From Peribolospora baueri (lineage: Eukaryota > Basidiomycota > Peribolosporomycetes > Peribolosporales > Peribolosporaceae), in contig JAMDHS010000032.1 of NCBI GenBank assembly GCA_029717555.1, positions 157,507-221,506 on the forward strand: a stretch of DNA of 64,000 bases, given 5' to 3'. The notes under the pieces are model-generated. The model worked only from the letters and a program-made list of their open reading frames with translations, searched no databases and was not told the origin of the DNA. The position numbers were made by a program, and so were the translations under genes. Shown piece after piece: positions 32,521 through 44,291 of the stretch (positions are counted from its first letter, which is position 1; every line of letters starts with the position of its first letter).

Positions 32521-33340
32521 TCAGGCCGCGGCCACTTTCGTCCCGGCGGACTGTTCCTGCTCGCCCTCCATGTCATCGTCGTCACCCTCCTCTTCCTCGC
32601 TCTCTTCCTCCTCTTCCTCCCAGGCGGCTCGTCTTCTATGGTTGGGATTGGCCATGAACAAGTCATCCCCGTCATCATCGCTTTCACGCCCGGTCCGCTC
32701 CTCGTCGCCCGTCCCGCCGCGATCGAGCTTTTCGTCTTGGCCGTGCGGCTGGGTCGTTTTAACGTCGAACTCTTTCGGCCTGGATGCGCGGGGCCAACGC
32801 AGCAGAGTGAAGACAATCAGCGAGTCGTCCTAAAGCACAGATGGCTCTTACCACCTCATCCTCGCGATCCGCTTGCAAACTCACCATCTGCCCTCCTTCC
32901 TCATCTCTCGCACCTGCTGAGCCGATAGAGGCAAGACGATCTCCCCGCCGATTTTCGTGCCTTGTCCTGCTGAGGACGCGCTGCGGTCCATTATTACATA
33001 GGAGCCTTGCGAGGGTAGACAGTAAGGAAGGAAGGACGGGATGAGTGTCAGCGGTATGGTGGCGGACATTGTCCTCGTCACCGCCAGCCAGGTCGAAATT
33101 GAATTTTCGTGTAGTCGCCGACGGCGGGGCGAAAGCGAGGAGAACACGTAAATACGCACCTCTTCGAATCCAGACGCTTCTTCTAAACCTCGCTGGTAGC
33201 TCGAGAAGCGTGACGTCTCCTCGGACATCCCGCACCTCGAACAAGTTCTGGCCCCTTGGAGCTCCCACGAGGCCGAGCTCTTGATGAGCGGCGAGGGGAG
33301 GTGGCGTGGCGTTGAGGTCGTAGGCGTTCTGGCGAGGCAT
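32521..33340 (-). CDS. EIF1AD-like protein (eIF-1A-like S1/OB domain)
   Basis: Three exons (minus): 33160-33340, 32885-33005, 32521-32779; 186 aa. The OB fold reads RGQNLFEVRDVRGD, ELPARFRRSVWIRRGSYVIMD, then IGGEIVLPLSAQQVREMRKEGRWPKEFD, matching human EIF1AD (LPSKFRKNIWIKRGDF ... EGFWPEAF). The tail is strongly acidic (runs of E and D) and ends GTKVAAA. EIF1AD-type proteins are nuclear and small; a role in late 40S ribosome maturation is reported for the human protein. The exon 2 acceptor is AAG (CTCGCAAG). Donors are GTGCGT and GTGAGT. It is divergent from the gene at 33805. Confidence 0.9.
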
Positions 33341-33804
33341 AGTGACGGCTCAACGGGGCTATTCCGCCTCACTCGTTCCTTTCAGGGCTGATCTGCCTCT
33401 TCTCTATGACAACGACGTGGAAGTGTTCCTCTCCATCCACTCACTGTCTTCCGTCTGAATCTGATGTCGGAAGAGGCCACGCGAAGAATCGGCCGGCGGG
33501 GTCGTCGGGCAAGTTAGGGTTACCGTCATTAGCCCGCGCGCCAGTCGGCGATTGCCTGTGACAGTAAGTGCCTGCCACACGTCGCCCGACGTCTCCCCTC
33601 TGTCCCCCCCACATCTTCCTTCCCTCCCCATGGGCAGTCGACGCCCAGATACCCCGCACCTCTCTCGCACATCTGCTCCGCTCTGGTCACAGTGCGGGCT
33701 TCCTTCACCGCCACCCGTAAACAGCTCGCACCGCCGGCGATTCCAGCCGAGCTGTGCTCACGTAACCTGCCCGGCGAGCGGAGTGGAGCTGATCGAGAGT
33801 GAGG
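33341..33804. promoter_or_regulatory. Divergent promoter EIF1AD-like / 1,529-aa protein
   Basis: 464 bp between opposing start codons. A short upstream frame (33464-33517, MSEEATRRIGRRGRRAS then stop) lies on the + side and may be in the leader of the downstream gene. No CACGTG site is present. Confidence 0.4.
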
Positions 33805-36800
33805 ATGGCGTCTTCATCCTCTGGACAGTTGGGACAGACGGCGAAGAGCCCTTCTTCTCCGTCTCGTTCGCTCATCAATCTTGGTCCCTATCGTGAGTGG
33901 TTAAGATGATCCTCCTTTGATCCTTTCCGCCCGGCGGAAGGCAGCGCGGTTGGAGCCCCAGAGTAAAGACGGCAGAGTAAAGGTAGCACGGTCGCCGTGA
34001 GGGCGCCCGTAGTTACGGGTGGAGGTGTAGCTTGCCCCCGGCAAACTTGCTTTCATTCTTTCTTTGTCTCTTCTCTCCGGTCCGCATTGGAAATTGGATG
34101 TGCGCGCCCGGTCTGACTTGCGCTGCCATTCTTCCCCGCAGCGGCCCCCCCTGTTCGAGGAGACACAGCCACCTCAGATACCTCCTTCTCCATCTCACTC
34201 TATGAACGGACGCCCTCCCCTCGCGCCGAAGACTCCGAGGACTATGATACTGCCTCCTCCACAGCAGGTCCTGCACCCTTGTCGACGTTATCCACCGCTC
34301 CCTCTGTCGGTCTCGGCATCGATACGCTTGGGCGCGTCACCAAAGCCGCCGTGATGGGCGACGGCGACGTGGACGAGGAGGTCAACACGGATGGGAGCCA
34401 CTACGACGAAGACGATGACAATGATATCCAAGCATCCTCGCACAGCGGCTCTCGCTACGAAGATGCTTACTCCACGTCACCTTCCGTTCCTCCTCGGAGG
34501 TCATCCCAACGCGGCTCTCCCCGGATCGGCGGTCCTCACACTGGCGGTGTTCCCCATACCAATATTTCAAGTCCTCCTCCGTCACGCTCGCCGCCTTCTT
34601 CCCGTTCTCCCAACACCGAGTGGAATAGGAATATCAGCCTCGTAGGGACGCCTTCATCGCATCACTCCGTCTTCCGGTCTCCAACAAGACCACCTGTCTC
34701 TATGGACGACCTTGACAGTATACTCGGTCTGGACCTCGCTGGGAAGCAGCAGCCTACTTCTGGGATCTCTGCAGCCGACATAAAGAGCGGAGGTGCAGTA
34801 ACACCTCCCGTGCGCCCTCCGCGACGGTCGCCTTCTTCTTCGTCCATGTCCTCTCAGTTCGCCAGCCCGCCTTTGCCGTTTGAGCCTGTCCCTCCCGTCC
34901 CGACCACCCTCCCCGACGTCGCTTCTGCTTCCCCTGCTTCTAAAGATCAGCAACAAATGCTCCTTGCTCAGGTCGCTGTACTCGCGCCTCCTCAGATCGC
35001 TAAAATTTCTACAACAGAGAGCGGCAGTACCGGTGGGCTGTCGGTAGCATCTGCCAAGGCGGGCGGGGATGTCCAACTCACACTCAGCCCGGCCACGCCT
35101 TCACATTCCGAACTCTACGAGGGAAATGCGGAAGGACAAAGAAGGTCTACAATGCCTCTTTTTGGTCCTAGCTCGACCTCTGCCGCTGCTACGACTATTA
35201 TCGCTTCTCCTCCGATGAACGCAATCCGCTTCGAGGCCGGGAACCTCAGCCGGTCTGTCTCCTTGGGGTCCCGCCACTCGTCGAACAGCGGTCCGGAAAG
35301 GCCACCGCGCAACCCTCGAAGGCCTCCGAGCAGGCCCGGCAGCGATGTCGGCAGCGCGAAGAGTAGCCCTTGGCCCAGTCCGCTATCATCTTCTATTGCG
35401 CTTCCCACAGGGGATGACGGAGGGGGCACTGCGGGCGACACAGACGGTGAAAGGAGATTAAGTAGTAGCAGTGCCAGACCTAGGCCCAAAAGCACGCCGA
35501 GTCCTTTAGGCGGAGCTATCCTATCTTTAGCCGAGATTCAGCAAGACGAGCGGGACAAGAAGGGCTATGGCGACAGTTTCTCCGCCTTCGGCAGCAGTGA
35601 CCAGACCGGCAACTGCTTCGAGAACGGCCCTGGCGGCCTTTCGGATCTATCATCCCTTCCTCCCCCCATGTCCAACCCAAGTCCGCGCCAACTGACGCCT
35701 GGCATCGGCGAGGGCGAAAACGTTGCGCCGACCATGACGCCGTCACAAGATGTGATACTGCCTGCCCTGTCTTCTCCAGATAAATTTCAGACGGCTACGG
35801 GGGCTCCTGTGCTCTCTCAACGTCCCAACCAGCCCGTTTTGTCGGTCGATGGGCCTGAGAACGGGAACGAACAGGGCCAGGACCGTAAGCATGAGCCCGG
35901 TCATGAGCCCGATACCGGCATTGTCACTGCTTGGGAGGCCGAACCAAGGGCTTCCTTGGATGGCGGACGGCCGAAGACGTTGGCGGAAGCGAGAGCTTTG
36001 GCGAAGAGTCGGGCAACCGCAAGGAAGATGAGCACCACGATGAAGGTCAGTCCTGTGGCTGAGCATGAGGGCGAAGCCGGTGCGGTTGCGGCAGCTGGGA
36101 CTGGCGCAGATGACGCCGGCCGCAACGCTCTGGCGCGTCGTTCTGAAGATATCAACGCCATTATGGACGACCAAACTCTATCGCAGTCCCTGTCTCCTAG
36201 CGAAGGTAGCTCCGTCTACTCGCAAAACTCGGAGAGCCTGCTGGACCACCGCGGACCTCCGCCGTCCTCGTCGACTGGGGCCGGGACAGGGACGGGGAGA
36301 CGAGGGTCGATCAAGTCCATCAAGTCGCTCAAGGGTCTCATGAGCTCTGAGCGGCGGAGAAGTATGAGAAAGAGTAGGAGCGACACCGTGTCGTCGTCGT
36401 CGCCTGGTCCGTCTTCTATGGAAAGGTGTTCCTCTGCCGGCGCTGTAATCGGGCATGGAAGTCGGCTAGACGAAACCGGTCCTGGTGGTAGTCATGGGTT
36501 TGGCGTGGGAGAGAACCCTAGGCGCGCCAGTCATATTCGGGAAGGCGCACACAGCAGGGTATCGATTTCCGAGGACGGCCCGCAGCTGGTGGAAGTGCCG
36601 GATGGCAGCACCGATTTGGAACTGCTGCCTACGCCAAGAAAGCCGTCACACAAGCGGCAAGGCACGACGAACAGCATCAAAGAGCTTCAGGACGCTGTCC
36701 AGGCTGCTATGAAGGACCTTGGCAGCACTGGCGAGGAGGACGATGTCAGCCTTTCCCCTCCCTCCACCGTGAGCTCCCACGCTGAGAACGAGGTGCTGAG

Positions 36801-38741
36801 AGACATTTCTAGGTTGTCACCCCGTCTGCCTAGTGGTGATAAAGGGTTGTCGAAAGCTACACGGACGTCTCTGGCGCCCATTTCCATCCTTCCTCCAGGA
36901 CGACATTCCATCTCCAGCGACTACCGCCCCGAACGGCCGTTGCTGGACGAACACGGTACTGGCATTCGTTCTAGCCCTTCCACGCCCCAACTACACAGCA
37001 CTGCCACCTCCCCTCGTACACCCACAAACGCCAAACCTTATCCTCACCCCCTGTCTCCTATGAGTCAGGCCGGCGGCATTCAGTCTGCAAGGTCAGCCGT
37101 TGGTCCGTCCCCGCTCAGGTCGCCCCATGGATCTTCATCAGCGGGTAGCAAGGCTACATTTGACAGCGGGTTCAGTGCTGCGAAGAAGTCACCCACCTCC
37201 CTCCGCTCTTTCAACACTACGAGCACCACCACTGCGTACATCCCTCGTAGTACCTCAACCGGTCTTACAGGAGGCGCGGTCGCCGGACTTCCCGTCCGGC
37301 TGCCCATATACGGAAAGACATTGCCGTGGCCGGACGCCTTCGAGGCGCATCAGATTGCAAGGGCTAAGGCGATGACGACGTGGGATCGTGCGAGCGCGTA
37401 TGCACGAAGGACGAATGAGCTACTGGCTATGCCTAGTGGCTTTGGCTTCTGGATGGTGTATACCATAGAGGGGAAGAGATCCGGAGGAGGTGAGCTGAGC
37501 ATAAACCCGCCTTGGACTAATACGTGCTCCGGAACGAATTCTGTGGCTGATGTTTCCTTTCGCCCACTCGTACACGTCCAATACCAGTTGTGACCAATTC
37601 GGCGAATACTTTTCCGACCAATCTGCGAATTCCCTCCCATGTCAGCAGCCCTTTGTCCACCGTCTCACGGTTAGGTCACGTCCGTGATGAGGGGTCGTAC
37701 GCTCAGTCGATAGCTTCGGAAGCCACATTCCCCATGCGGGCCGACGCGGTGAAGGCAAAGGACCTTACGCTCTCTCCCGACCTCACTGCGTCTCCGCCTA
37801 GAACAGTCCCGCCCGATCTTCCTTATCCTGGCCTCGTCAGCCCTCCACGGTCGACCGCCGCCGCGGACAGGACCACGTCGACGCTCTCAGTCGTTTCAAA
37901 TCGCGCCCTCCCGAATCAGTCTTTCTCTAATTCTGCGGCGCTCACCCGTGCGCGCAGTGCCTTGCCGACGCTACCACCCAAAGATGTCCAGCTAGGCGCC
38001 TCTCAAGGCCGCTTCGCTACGTTTTCCTCTGTCAGCATCGCCGGCGAAAAGGCCGCGAAGTCCCCCTCTCTCGGCGGCAAGTCGGTTTCCTTCTTTTCCA
38101 GCCTAGGACGTAAGGGTAGTAAACGCGGTGGCATGACGGGCCCGAGGGGACCGCGTGGCAACAACGGAAGGTCGAGCAGTCTCTCCGGAGAGACCATCAT
38201 CAACCCGCTGCATCTTACCTCTTCGCCTCCTACCTCACCCATCATGAGCTCGCATGGTTCTTTCTCCGTCATGTCGACGAGTTCCAACTTGGAGAGCGTA
38301 TCTCGACCCCTCGCTACGCTCCCCGAAGGTACTCCCGCACCTTATTCCGGCCCCACTTCGACGACCAGCACTGGCGGTAGTGGCTCCAGAAGCTTTGGCA
38401 GAAGTCTCGGTTCTGAATCGAACCTCAGCTCGCCCAACCTCTTGTCTGTCAGCGGCAACGGAGGCAGCGGCACTGACTACGGCCACTCGGCGTCGTCGGG
38501 GTCGGTACGCAGCACCTTCTCGTACGGTTCCACCCTCCGCCGCTCTCGCTCTCCTGGCCAGCTGCCGGCAGGCATGGATGAGGCATCGTTCGAGGCGGCG
38601 CTCGAGAAGCTCGCCGATATTCTCCCTCATGCTGACCGTAGCACGCTCGTTATCTACCTTCGTCGCGCTGGAGGGAGCGACCTCAAAGCTATCGGCGACT
38701 ATCTTAGCGACGAGAGTCAGGGTCAGCTCAAGACTAAGTAA
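33805..38741 (+). CDS. Large Ser/Pro-rich protein with a C-terminal CUE-like helical segment
   Basis: Exons: 33805-33892, 34142-37489, 37588-38741; 1,529 aa, phases consistent. The first exon starts MASSSSGQLG; the junction yields INLGPYPAPPVRGDT. Most of the protein is low-complexity Ser/Pro with basic patches such as RRGSIKSIKSLKGLMSSERRR, probable phosphorylation targets. A more ordered stretch near 1045-1105 (LPIYGKTLPWPDAFEAHQIARAKAMTTWDRA) looks conserved. The last 50 residues (EKLADILPHADRSTLVIYL then GGSDLKAIGDYLSD) fit the three-helix CUE/UBA pattern, suggesting ubiquitin binding (inferred). I do not recognise an orthologue. No transmembrane segment is seen. Confidence 0.75.
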
Positions 38742-39227
38742 CGTCAGCAATTTTCTTTTTCGTCGTTGTCTACGATTTCTCAACCTGGTTCCGACGTGTG
38801 CGTCCCAAATATCATCCCGGTCGGTTTATGGGCACTCGTTTCACCGCATATTTTCCGTGTCTCCATGTAACATACCATCCACATGACACCCCTTCATTTC
38901 TGCCTCGTTTTCAGCGCCAAACGGCTCGATGTCGTACTTTTGTATTCTCTCACTCTCTCTGATTTCCACAACTTCAACTCGGTCTGTCCGTACGTGCGGA
39001 ACGAAGGAATGTAACTGGATCAATTTCGCTGGTACCTCATTGTCATCCTGAACCGGGCAAAAGGGTCCTCGCCCATTTCTGAGAAACTCGAGCGCCGGCA
39101 CTGAAGCGGAAAAGGCTGCTGTCGCTCGGCGGCGACGAGCTATGGCGGTGAAATGAGTCCGGTGCATTGGGGTTGCCACTCCGTGTCCAGACCAGGAGCT
39201 TTTTTATTGCTTGGCGTCTCACCATGC
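38742..39227. other. Convergent intergenic region
   Basis: Between the stops of the 1,529-aa protein and the HEI10-like gene. Nothing coding or repeated seen. Confidence 0.5.
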
Positions 39228-41350
39228 TCACCCCGCAGTGGCGTGAGGCTCTGCGTAAGCTCCTCCGCCCAAATCGTGGGCGCGGTCGGATGGGCGAAAG
39301 CGTTGAGGCGTCTGGAAGGTGTTCATGGATTGCTACAGAGAAGGGAGCATGGGAGTCACATGAAAATCACCGCGCATTATTCCTGTACTTCCTCGCTGGC
39401 GTCGATCGCCTCCGACCAACTTTGCTCACTCACAGGCTGACGATGGTGAACCGAGTGAATAGAGGGCGGCGCGTTACCGTGCACCCTGTCTCCTTCGTCC
39501 GAGCGCGGCGGCCCGTATCCACGCCTCCCATCGTCAACCGCTGACCAACGGGGAGAGTATGAGCCGCCTCCCACACTAACAGGCGCTGGTACGAATCGGC
39601 CAATACGCCTGGGCGTGCCCGTCGAGCTCGGTTCCGGGCCCATTCTTGGCTGCTGCTGCTGCTGCTGCTTTGGGATAGTAACGAATTGACCGTGGTTCCT
39701 GCTGACGTTCCCGGCCGTGTGGACAGGTGTGACGTTGACCGGTGTTCCTGTACTTTGACCTTGCCAAAAGGATGTTGACGTTCTTATGGGTGTAGGGCTT
39801 CCGTCGAAGTGACCGAGGCCTGCCTGCTGCTAAGGACCAGTCCGCATAAGACGCGTCCTGTGAATTTTTGTCTGACCACCTGAATGAGAGAACATTTCGA
39901 GCTTACTCTACTGAAGAAACTGGCTGTATCTGAAGAGCCCCCACTTGGACCTTGGCCGTCCCTCTGTGCGAGCGATGGATGGAGAGCTAGCTTGATCTTG
40001 TTCTTGTCGAGTTGCTTCTTGAGCTTCTCGTACTCTTTCGAGCTCGTCCTCATATTTTCCTGGAACTCGTAGTTCTTCCGCTTCTCAATTGCGAGATCTG
40101 CTGAAGAGTCGTTCGTAAGCTGGGCACGAACTGCTATTTGGTAGAAGTCCCCACGGTCCCACCTCTTTCGAGGGCTGAAAGAAAGACAAGCAAAGTTTGT
40201 AATGAGATTCGTGACGACTAGGGTATGCATGTAAATAGCATATGCTCACCTTCCGTCTTCGCCTTCAACAGGGAAATCTCTGTCTTGGCTAGAAAGGCGG
40301 AAGAGAATCAACTCCAGCTCGACAACGAAAAGAGCGCATCCCGAGCACCGTTCCTATTACCTTCAGTCAAAAGGTTCTGGTACCTCTTCTCCTTGATAAC
40401 GTTATCCTCTTGAGTTTTGCGCAGCATCATTTGTTGGAACAGGGCCTGCGGACCAAGAGATCGTTGTGAGCGCTTTCTTCCTCGGAAGAGCCATGGGTAC
40501 GATGCTGGAAAAGTCGGCGGAGTACCTCCTGGCTGGACTGGTATTGCCAGAACTGCAGAGAACGCGTAGCAATCTCCATTACAATGCTGGGCGACATTCC
40601 GGCGAGAACAGACTGCTAGGGCCGGTGGCAACGTTAATCACCAGCATTCAAACATGTCTGGCAGCCCGTGGGGGTGGAATAGCTCACAGTGCGATAGTCC
40701 GCCGACTGTAGAGGCGCAAAAGATCAAACATAAATCGCGCGTTGAGAACTGTTGGCGAAAGAAAAGTATGGCTCCCAAGTCGCGCAAAGGGTCCAAACAC
40801 TCGCCGGGTTCAGGAAGTTGATCTAAGCAGACTGGTCATCAGCATAAACTTGTTTAAACCACGGACGTGCACCTTCGGACGTCACGCACCATGACATCTT
40901 CGGGCTCGGTTAGGGAAGTCTCGCAGGCGGGGCAAGTCTTCTCCTGGAGTCAGTCCGAAAAGGAAGAAACATTTTTGGAGGATGGTGTCTCGCGAAATCT
41001 CCTCAAGTGGCCTCTGAGTAGGCGGCGAGTGGTCACGCACAGCAGTGAAGAGTCTGGTGGCACAGTCGACTTCGGGCATCGTCCAGCGGGAAAAAAACAT
41101 CAGCAAACCGTCGGTGGCCGCTACTCCGGTTATCGACGACACGGAAGATGAACATTTACCACAAAAGATGTCTGGATGGGTGCTCCTTTAGGTCAGCTCA
41201 CAATCCTTTCCGCTCCCAACCCATCCTGGGGAGGTGCCAGCGCTTCACTCCGTGTTCAGACTTACGAGAGCACGTCGTCACGACGGCCTTTCCCTCGATC
41301 GCGAGCGGCCTACGACAATTTAGCCAGTTGCAGTGCAGATCACCTTCCAT
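39228..41350 (-). CDS. HEI10/CCNB1IP1-like RING protein (meiotic crossover E3 ligase family)
   Basis: Twelve exons (minus): 41266-41350, 41160-41171, 41041-41069, 40890-40943, 40805-40822, 40688-40705, 40526-40612, 40361-40445, 40250-40288, 39907-40100, 39434-39829, 39228-39332; 373 aa. The RING is complete only after splicing: C7-x4-C12-x14-C27-x-H29-x2-C32-x2-C35-x10-C46-x2-C49. Then come INFLNPSADYRTSVLAGMSP and ATRSLQFWQYQSSQE, the HEI10 hallmark, a coiled coil (ALFQQMMLRKTQ ... EYEKLKKQLDKNK) and a disordered tail with a Q7 run. HEI10/Zip3 proteins mark crossover sites as SUMO or ubiquitin ligases. Exons 2, 5 and 6 are 12, 18 and 18 nt. Intron 5 uses a GC donor; exon 3 follows an AAG acceptor. 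Less certain: the exon 10 start (alternative at about 40128) and whether the last intron is spliced (otherwise stop at 39377). Confidence 0.87.
39650..39669 (-). repeat. CAG-type repeat coding polyglutamine in the HEI10-like protein
   Basis: CTG units on the + strand read as CAG on the minus strand, giving about seven Gln in the tail of the RING protein. Confidence 0.85.
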
Positions 41351-41770
41351 GGTTGCGGCGGAAAATACGCCGAGAGGACGTGCCGGATATGAACTGATGA
41401 TGGCTTCCAAGCGCCCGTGCGAATCGGTCCAAACAAATCTCCTTCAAGGCCCCCTGTTCCGCCCCTCAATGGATGATTTCGTGAGCGCGGGGTATCAAGC
41501 CAAGCGCCCAGTGTTATCTACGAGCTGTGCGTTCCCGTTCGCGTAGAACTTGAAAGCTGATGGATGATGACGACGACGATGATGGTGGTTCAACGGAGAA
41601 TCGGTGCGGTCACTGATCGGACGCGCACGTCAGTCTTCATCCCACTACCATCCCACGACTCGACCCAGCATCGAAAACCGGGGTGCTCGAGTCGCCTTGT
41701 ACCACTAGCAAGACCGCATCGCGGCCTCGTTCTGACACCTTCCCTGTTTTTATCAGCTTCCGGGAACACC
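41351..41770. promoter_or_regulatory. Divergent promoter HEI10-like / conserved orphan
   Basis: 420 bp between opposing start codons. A GATGATGACGACGACGATGATGG patch lies at about 41561-41586. No recognised site. Confidence 0.4.
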
Positions 41771-43584
41771 ATGCGCTTCTCCCAACGGAACGTGTACTAT
41801 CTCCGGACGTCGCCCCGAACGGTCATTCAAATGATCCTTTACTTGGATGATCGGCATGTGCGATGGATGAACGAGAACGAGTTTGTGCTCGACAAGGTGT
41901 TGAGCGAGCTTAGGACAAGGTGAGCATCATGCTATCATTGCATAGCGACATAGGGACGGCACATGCGCTCGCTAACCCGTGTACACCTGCCATTCAGGAT
42001 CTTTCCTAAACTCCGAAATGAGGCTGGTACGAGCGGCGTGCTGGGCATGAAGTCGAACAAGGAGACGGTGGACGTCTTTCGAGGAGGTGAGTTTTCCGCT
42101 TTTCCATCTTCTCTCCGGGCTCGTCAACCATCACTCAGTGCAAATGCGTTGGCGCCGTGTCTCTGAAGACACTTTTCAAATGGGCTACTTTTTCCGCAAG
42201 ATGGATCAAAGACACGCAGTGCTTCTCAAGGCATGTATGCTCTTCATGGCCCGATGTCCAGAAAGACATTTCTGATAAACTTAATCCATTTGACAGGATA
42301 AAGAACTCGTTTTTCCATCCCCTTCTCTTCATCCCGTCGATGATGCTGCTGGATGCGAGGAGATCTCCACGTCAGAGCCTAAGGCGTCAGGCACACAGTT
42401 TTCGGCGACCCGCAAGAGAAAGAGGCAAAGTAGTGGCAATTGTGATGCAGACGAATCCCCACGGACCGATTCAGTAGCTGGTCCGTCCAGCCGCCCTTTG
42501 TTTCGAGCGGAGACCGAAGAGCCAGCGGAGGCGGACGCACACGAGCGTTTGTTGGGAACGAGGCGCTCAATGCGGCAACGAAAAAACCAGTCGTATGCGG
42601 AGGGTGACGAAATCGGTTTGGACGACGTTGACGATCAAGATTACCAGAGCGTCCCGACGAGTGAAGGCTCGGGCGGCCCGCCCGAGCGGCGACAACCTCG
42701 AAGTGGGTTTGCGGACGATGCTGTCGAGGTCAAACAGGAGGAGGAGGAAGGAATGGGGATTTCGTTGCTCGATGATGTGCCCACTGGAGCCCCTCTGGGG
42801 TCCACGCTCGAGATAGATGAGGATACGAAGGACGAGAAACTAAAACCCAAATTGCGCGTAAATGTGAGTGCCTTCCCTCTTCCGTGTTTCCAGAATCATT
42901 GTACACGTCCTCTCCTGACGCGACCGCTTGTAGTACTCGGGCTTCCAAATTTTTGGCAAGCTGCTTGTCGTCGTTGTGGAGCCTCTCAAATCCGAAATTT
43001 CACGACAACCGGAGCTTTTCGCCTCGCAAGCGCCGTCTCAACGTCGCGAGCTGTCGGCCACGCCGTCGCGAGACCGCGGGGAAACTCCTCAGAACCGCAA
43101 CGGAGCCTCTTTCCGGTCGATGTCCAGGTCTGTCTCTCTTATGCCTCCACCGACGAGCTCGAGACGTGGCGGTGGCGGTATGGAACGACGCCCTCTATTT
43201 AGAAGTGAGACGCCGGAGAGTACGGCAGGGAGCATCGCCCCGAGTGTGGCAGGCGGAGGAGGGCTCGAGTTTGAGCCTCTCGAAGGGAACGCCCACCACT
43301 TCCTCGATCCTGCTGCGCCACCCATGCCACGACGACAGTCTATCCCTCCGCCGCCGACGTTCACGGAGGCGCAGGCCGCCGCCGAAGCGCGGGAGATGAT
43401 CGAGCCGAACGAAGGGCGTAGGACGACGGGCCGGCAGAACGAGGAAGAAGACTTGAGCAGGAGTGACTGGGAGTGGGAGACGGAGGAACCCGGAGACCTC
43501 GGTGGAGGGTTTACGCTAGCTAGTCAGATGCTGCACAGGGACGATGAGGAGAGGGCAGCGGACGAAATGGACGGAGACGAATAA
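41771..43584 (+). CDS. Conserved-looking protein of unknown function, two short ordered blocks and an acidic Ser-rich rest
   Basis: Five exons: 41771-41919, 41998-42086, 42169-42230, 42297-42863, 42934-43584; 505 aa. The N-terminal block (RNVYYLRTSPRTVIQMILYL, then IFPKLRNE, KETVDVFRGDTFQMGYFFR and HAVLLKDKEL) and a second block (KLRVNYSGFQIFGKLLVVVVEP) read like a real fold, split by an acidic, KR-containing linker. The tail is acidic. I do not recognise the family and offer no function. Intron 3 has a GC donor (CTCAAG|GCATGT). Exon 3 probably starts after an AAG acceptor; an in-frame CAG acceptor 30 nt earlier (exon start 42139) would add ten residues, so both forms may exist. Confidence 0.78.
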
Positions 43585-44291
43585 TTAATCTAATCTGGGC
43601 GGACACACAGTCACGTAGGCCCTCCAGATCGCGCCGTTGTCTACTGGACGTGCCGGCCGATGCGCTGTTCACCTTCAGCTGGATGGTTCCGCCTATCCGC
43701 ATGTGAACCCGAAAAAAACTCTTGATCATGAGGATCTACGGAGGACACGTTGCCCAGGCCAGTATGTGCATCGCTCTAGTCAAATTCAGCGAGCTGGGCC
43801 CGTGACGTGGAAAGCTGAGACAAGTGCGCCAGATTCTGTCGAAACTAGCCGTCACGTCCTTGACGGTGTCCGTCCAGCAGAGAGCCAGTGCTAGCCGATA
43901 GGAAGTTTACTTACATGGGAAGGGGCCTACCCTAGCCAACGCGGCCGAGCTTTGGCTTCTGACCGTGTGTTTATCTCTCGAGCCAAGCAGATAAGTGACG
44001 ACGAGGTCCGCGATTGAATAACGAGAGTGCCTCGGATGTTCGGATCAGATAGGCGTCAAGCCGATCGGGACGCTCCGAGGCCCTGTTCGTGGCGACTCGC
44101 ATGTACGTGGCAGATCGAAGACCGCATTTCCTTTTTCTTTCCTCCATCTCTCTCCTCGGAACGTTTGCCGTTTTTGTTTCGCCCTCACAAAGCCCATCCG
44201 TCGCGGAACGCTTGCAAACTCGTACGTAGGGAACTCACCGTCTACAAACTCACCCTCCACCGGTCGACGGGCGAGCAAAACCGTTGACGAC
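43585..44291. other. Tandem intergenic region, no gene seen
   Basis: Holds the 3' end of the orphan and the promoter of the Apd1-type gene. CT-rich leader (CTTTTTCTTTCCTCCATCTCTCTCC) near 44128-44155. Nothing coding seen. Confidence 0.5.
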
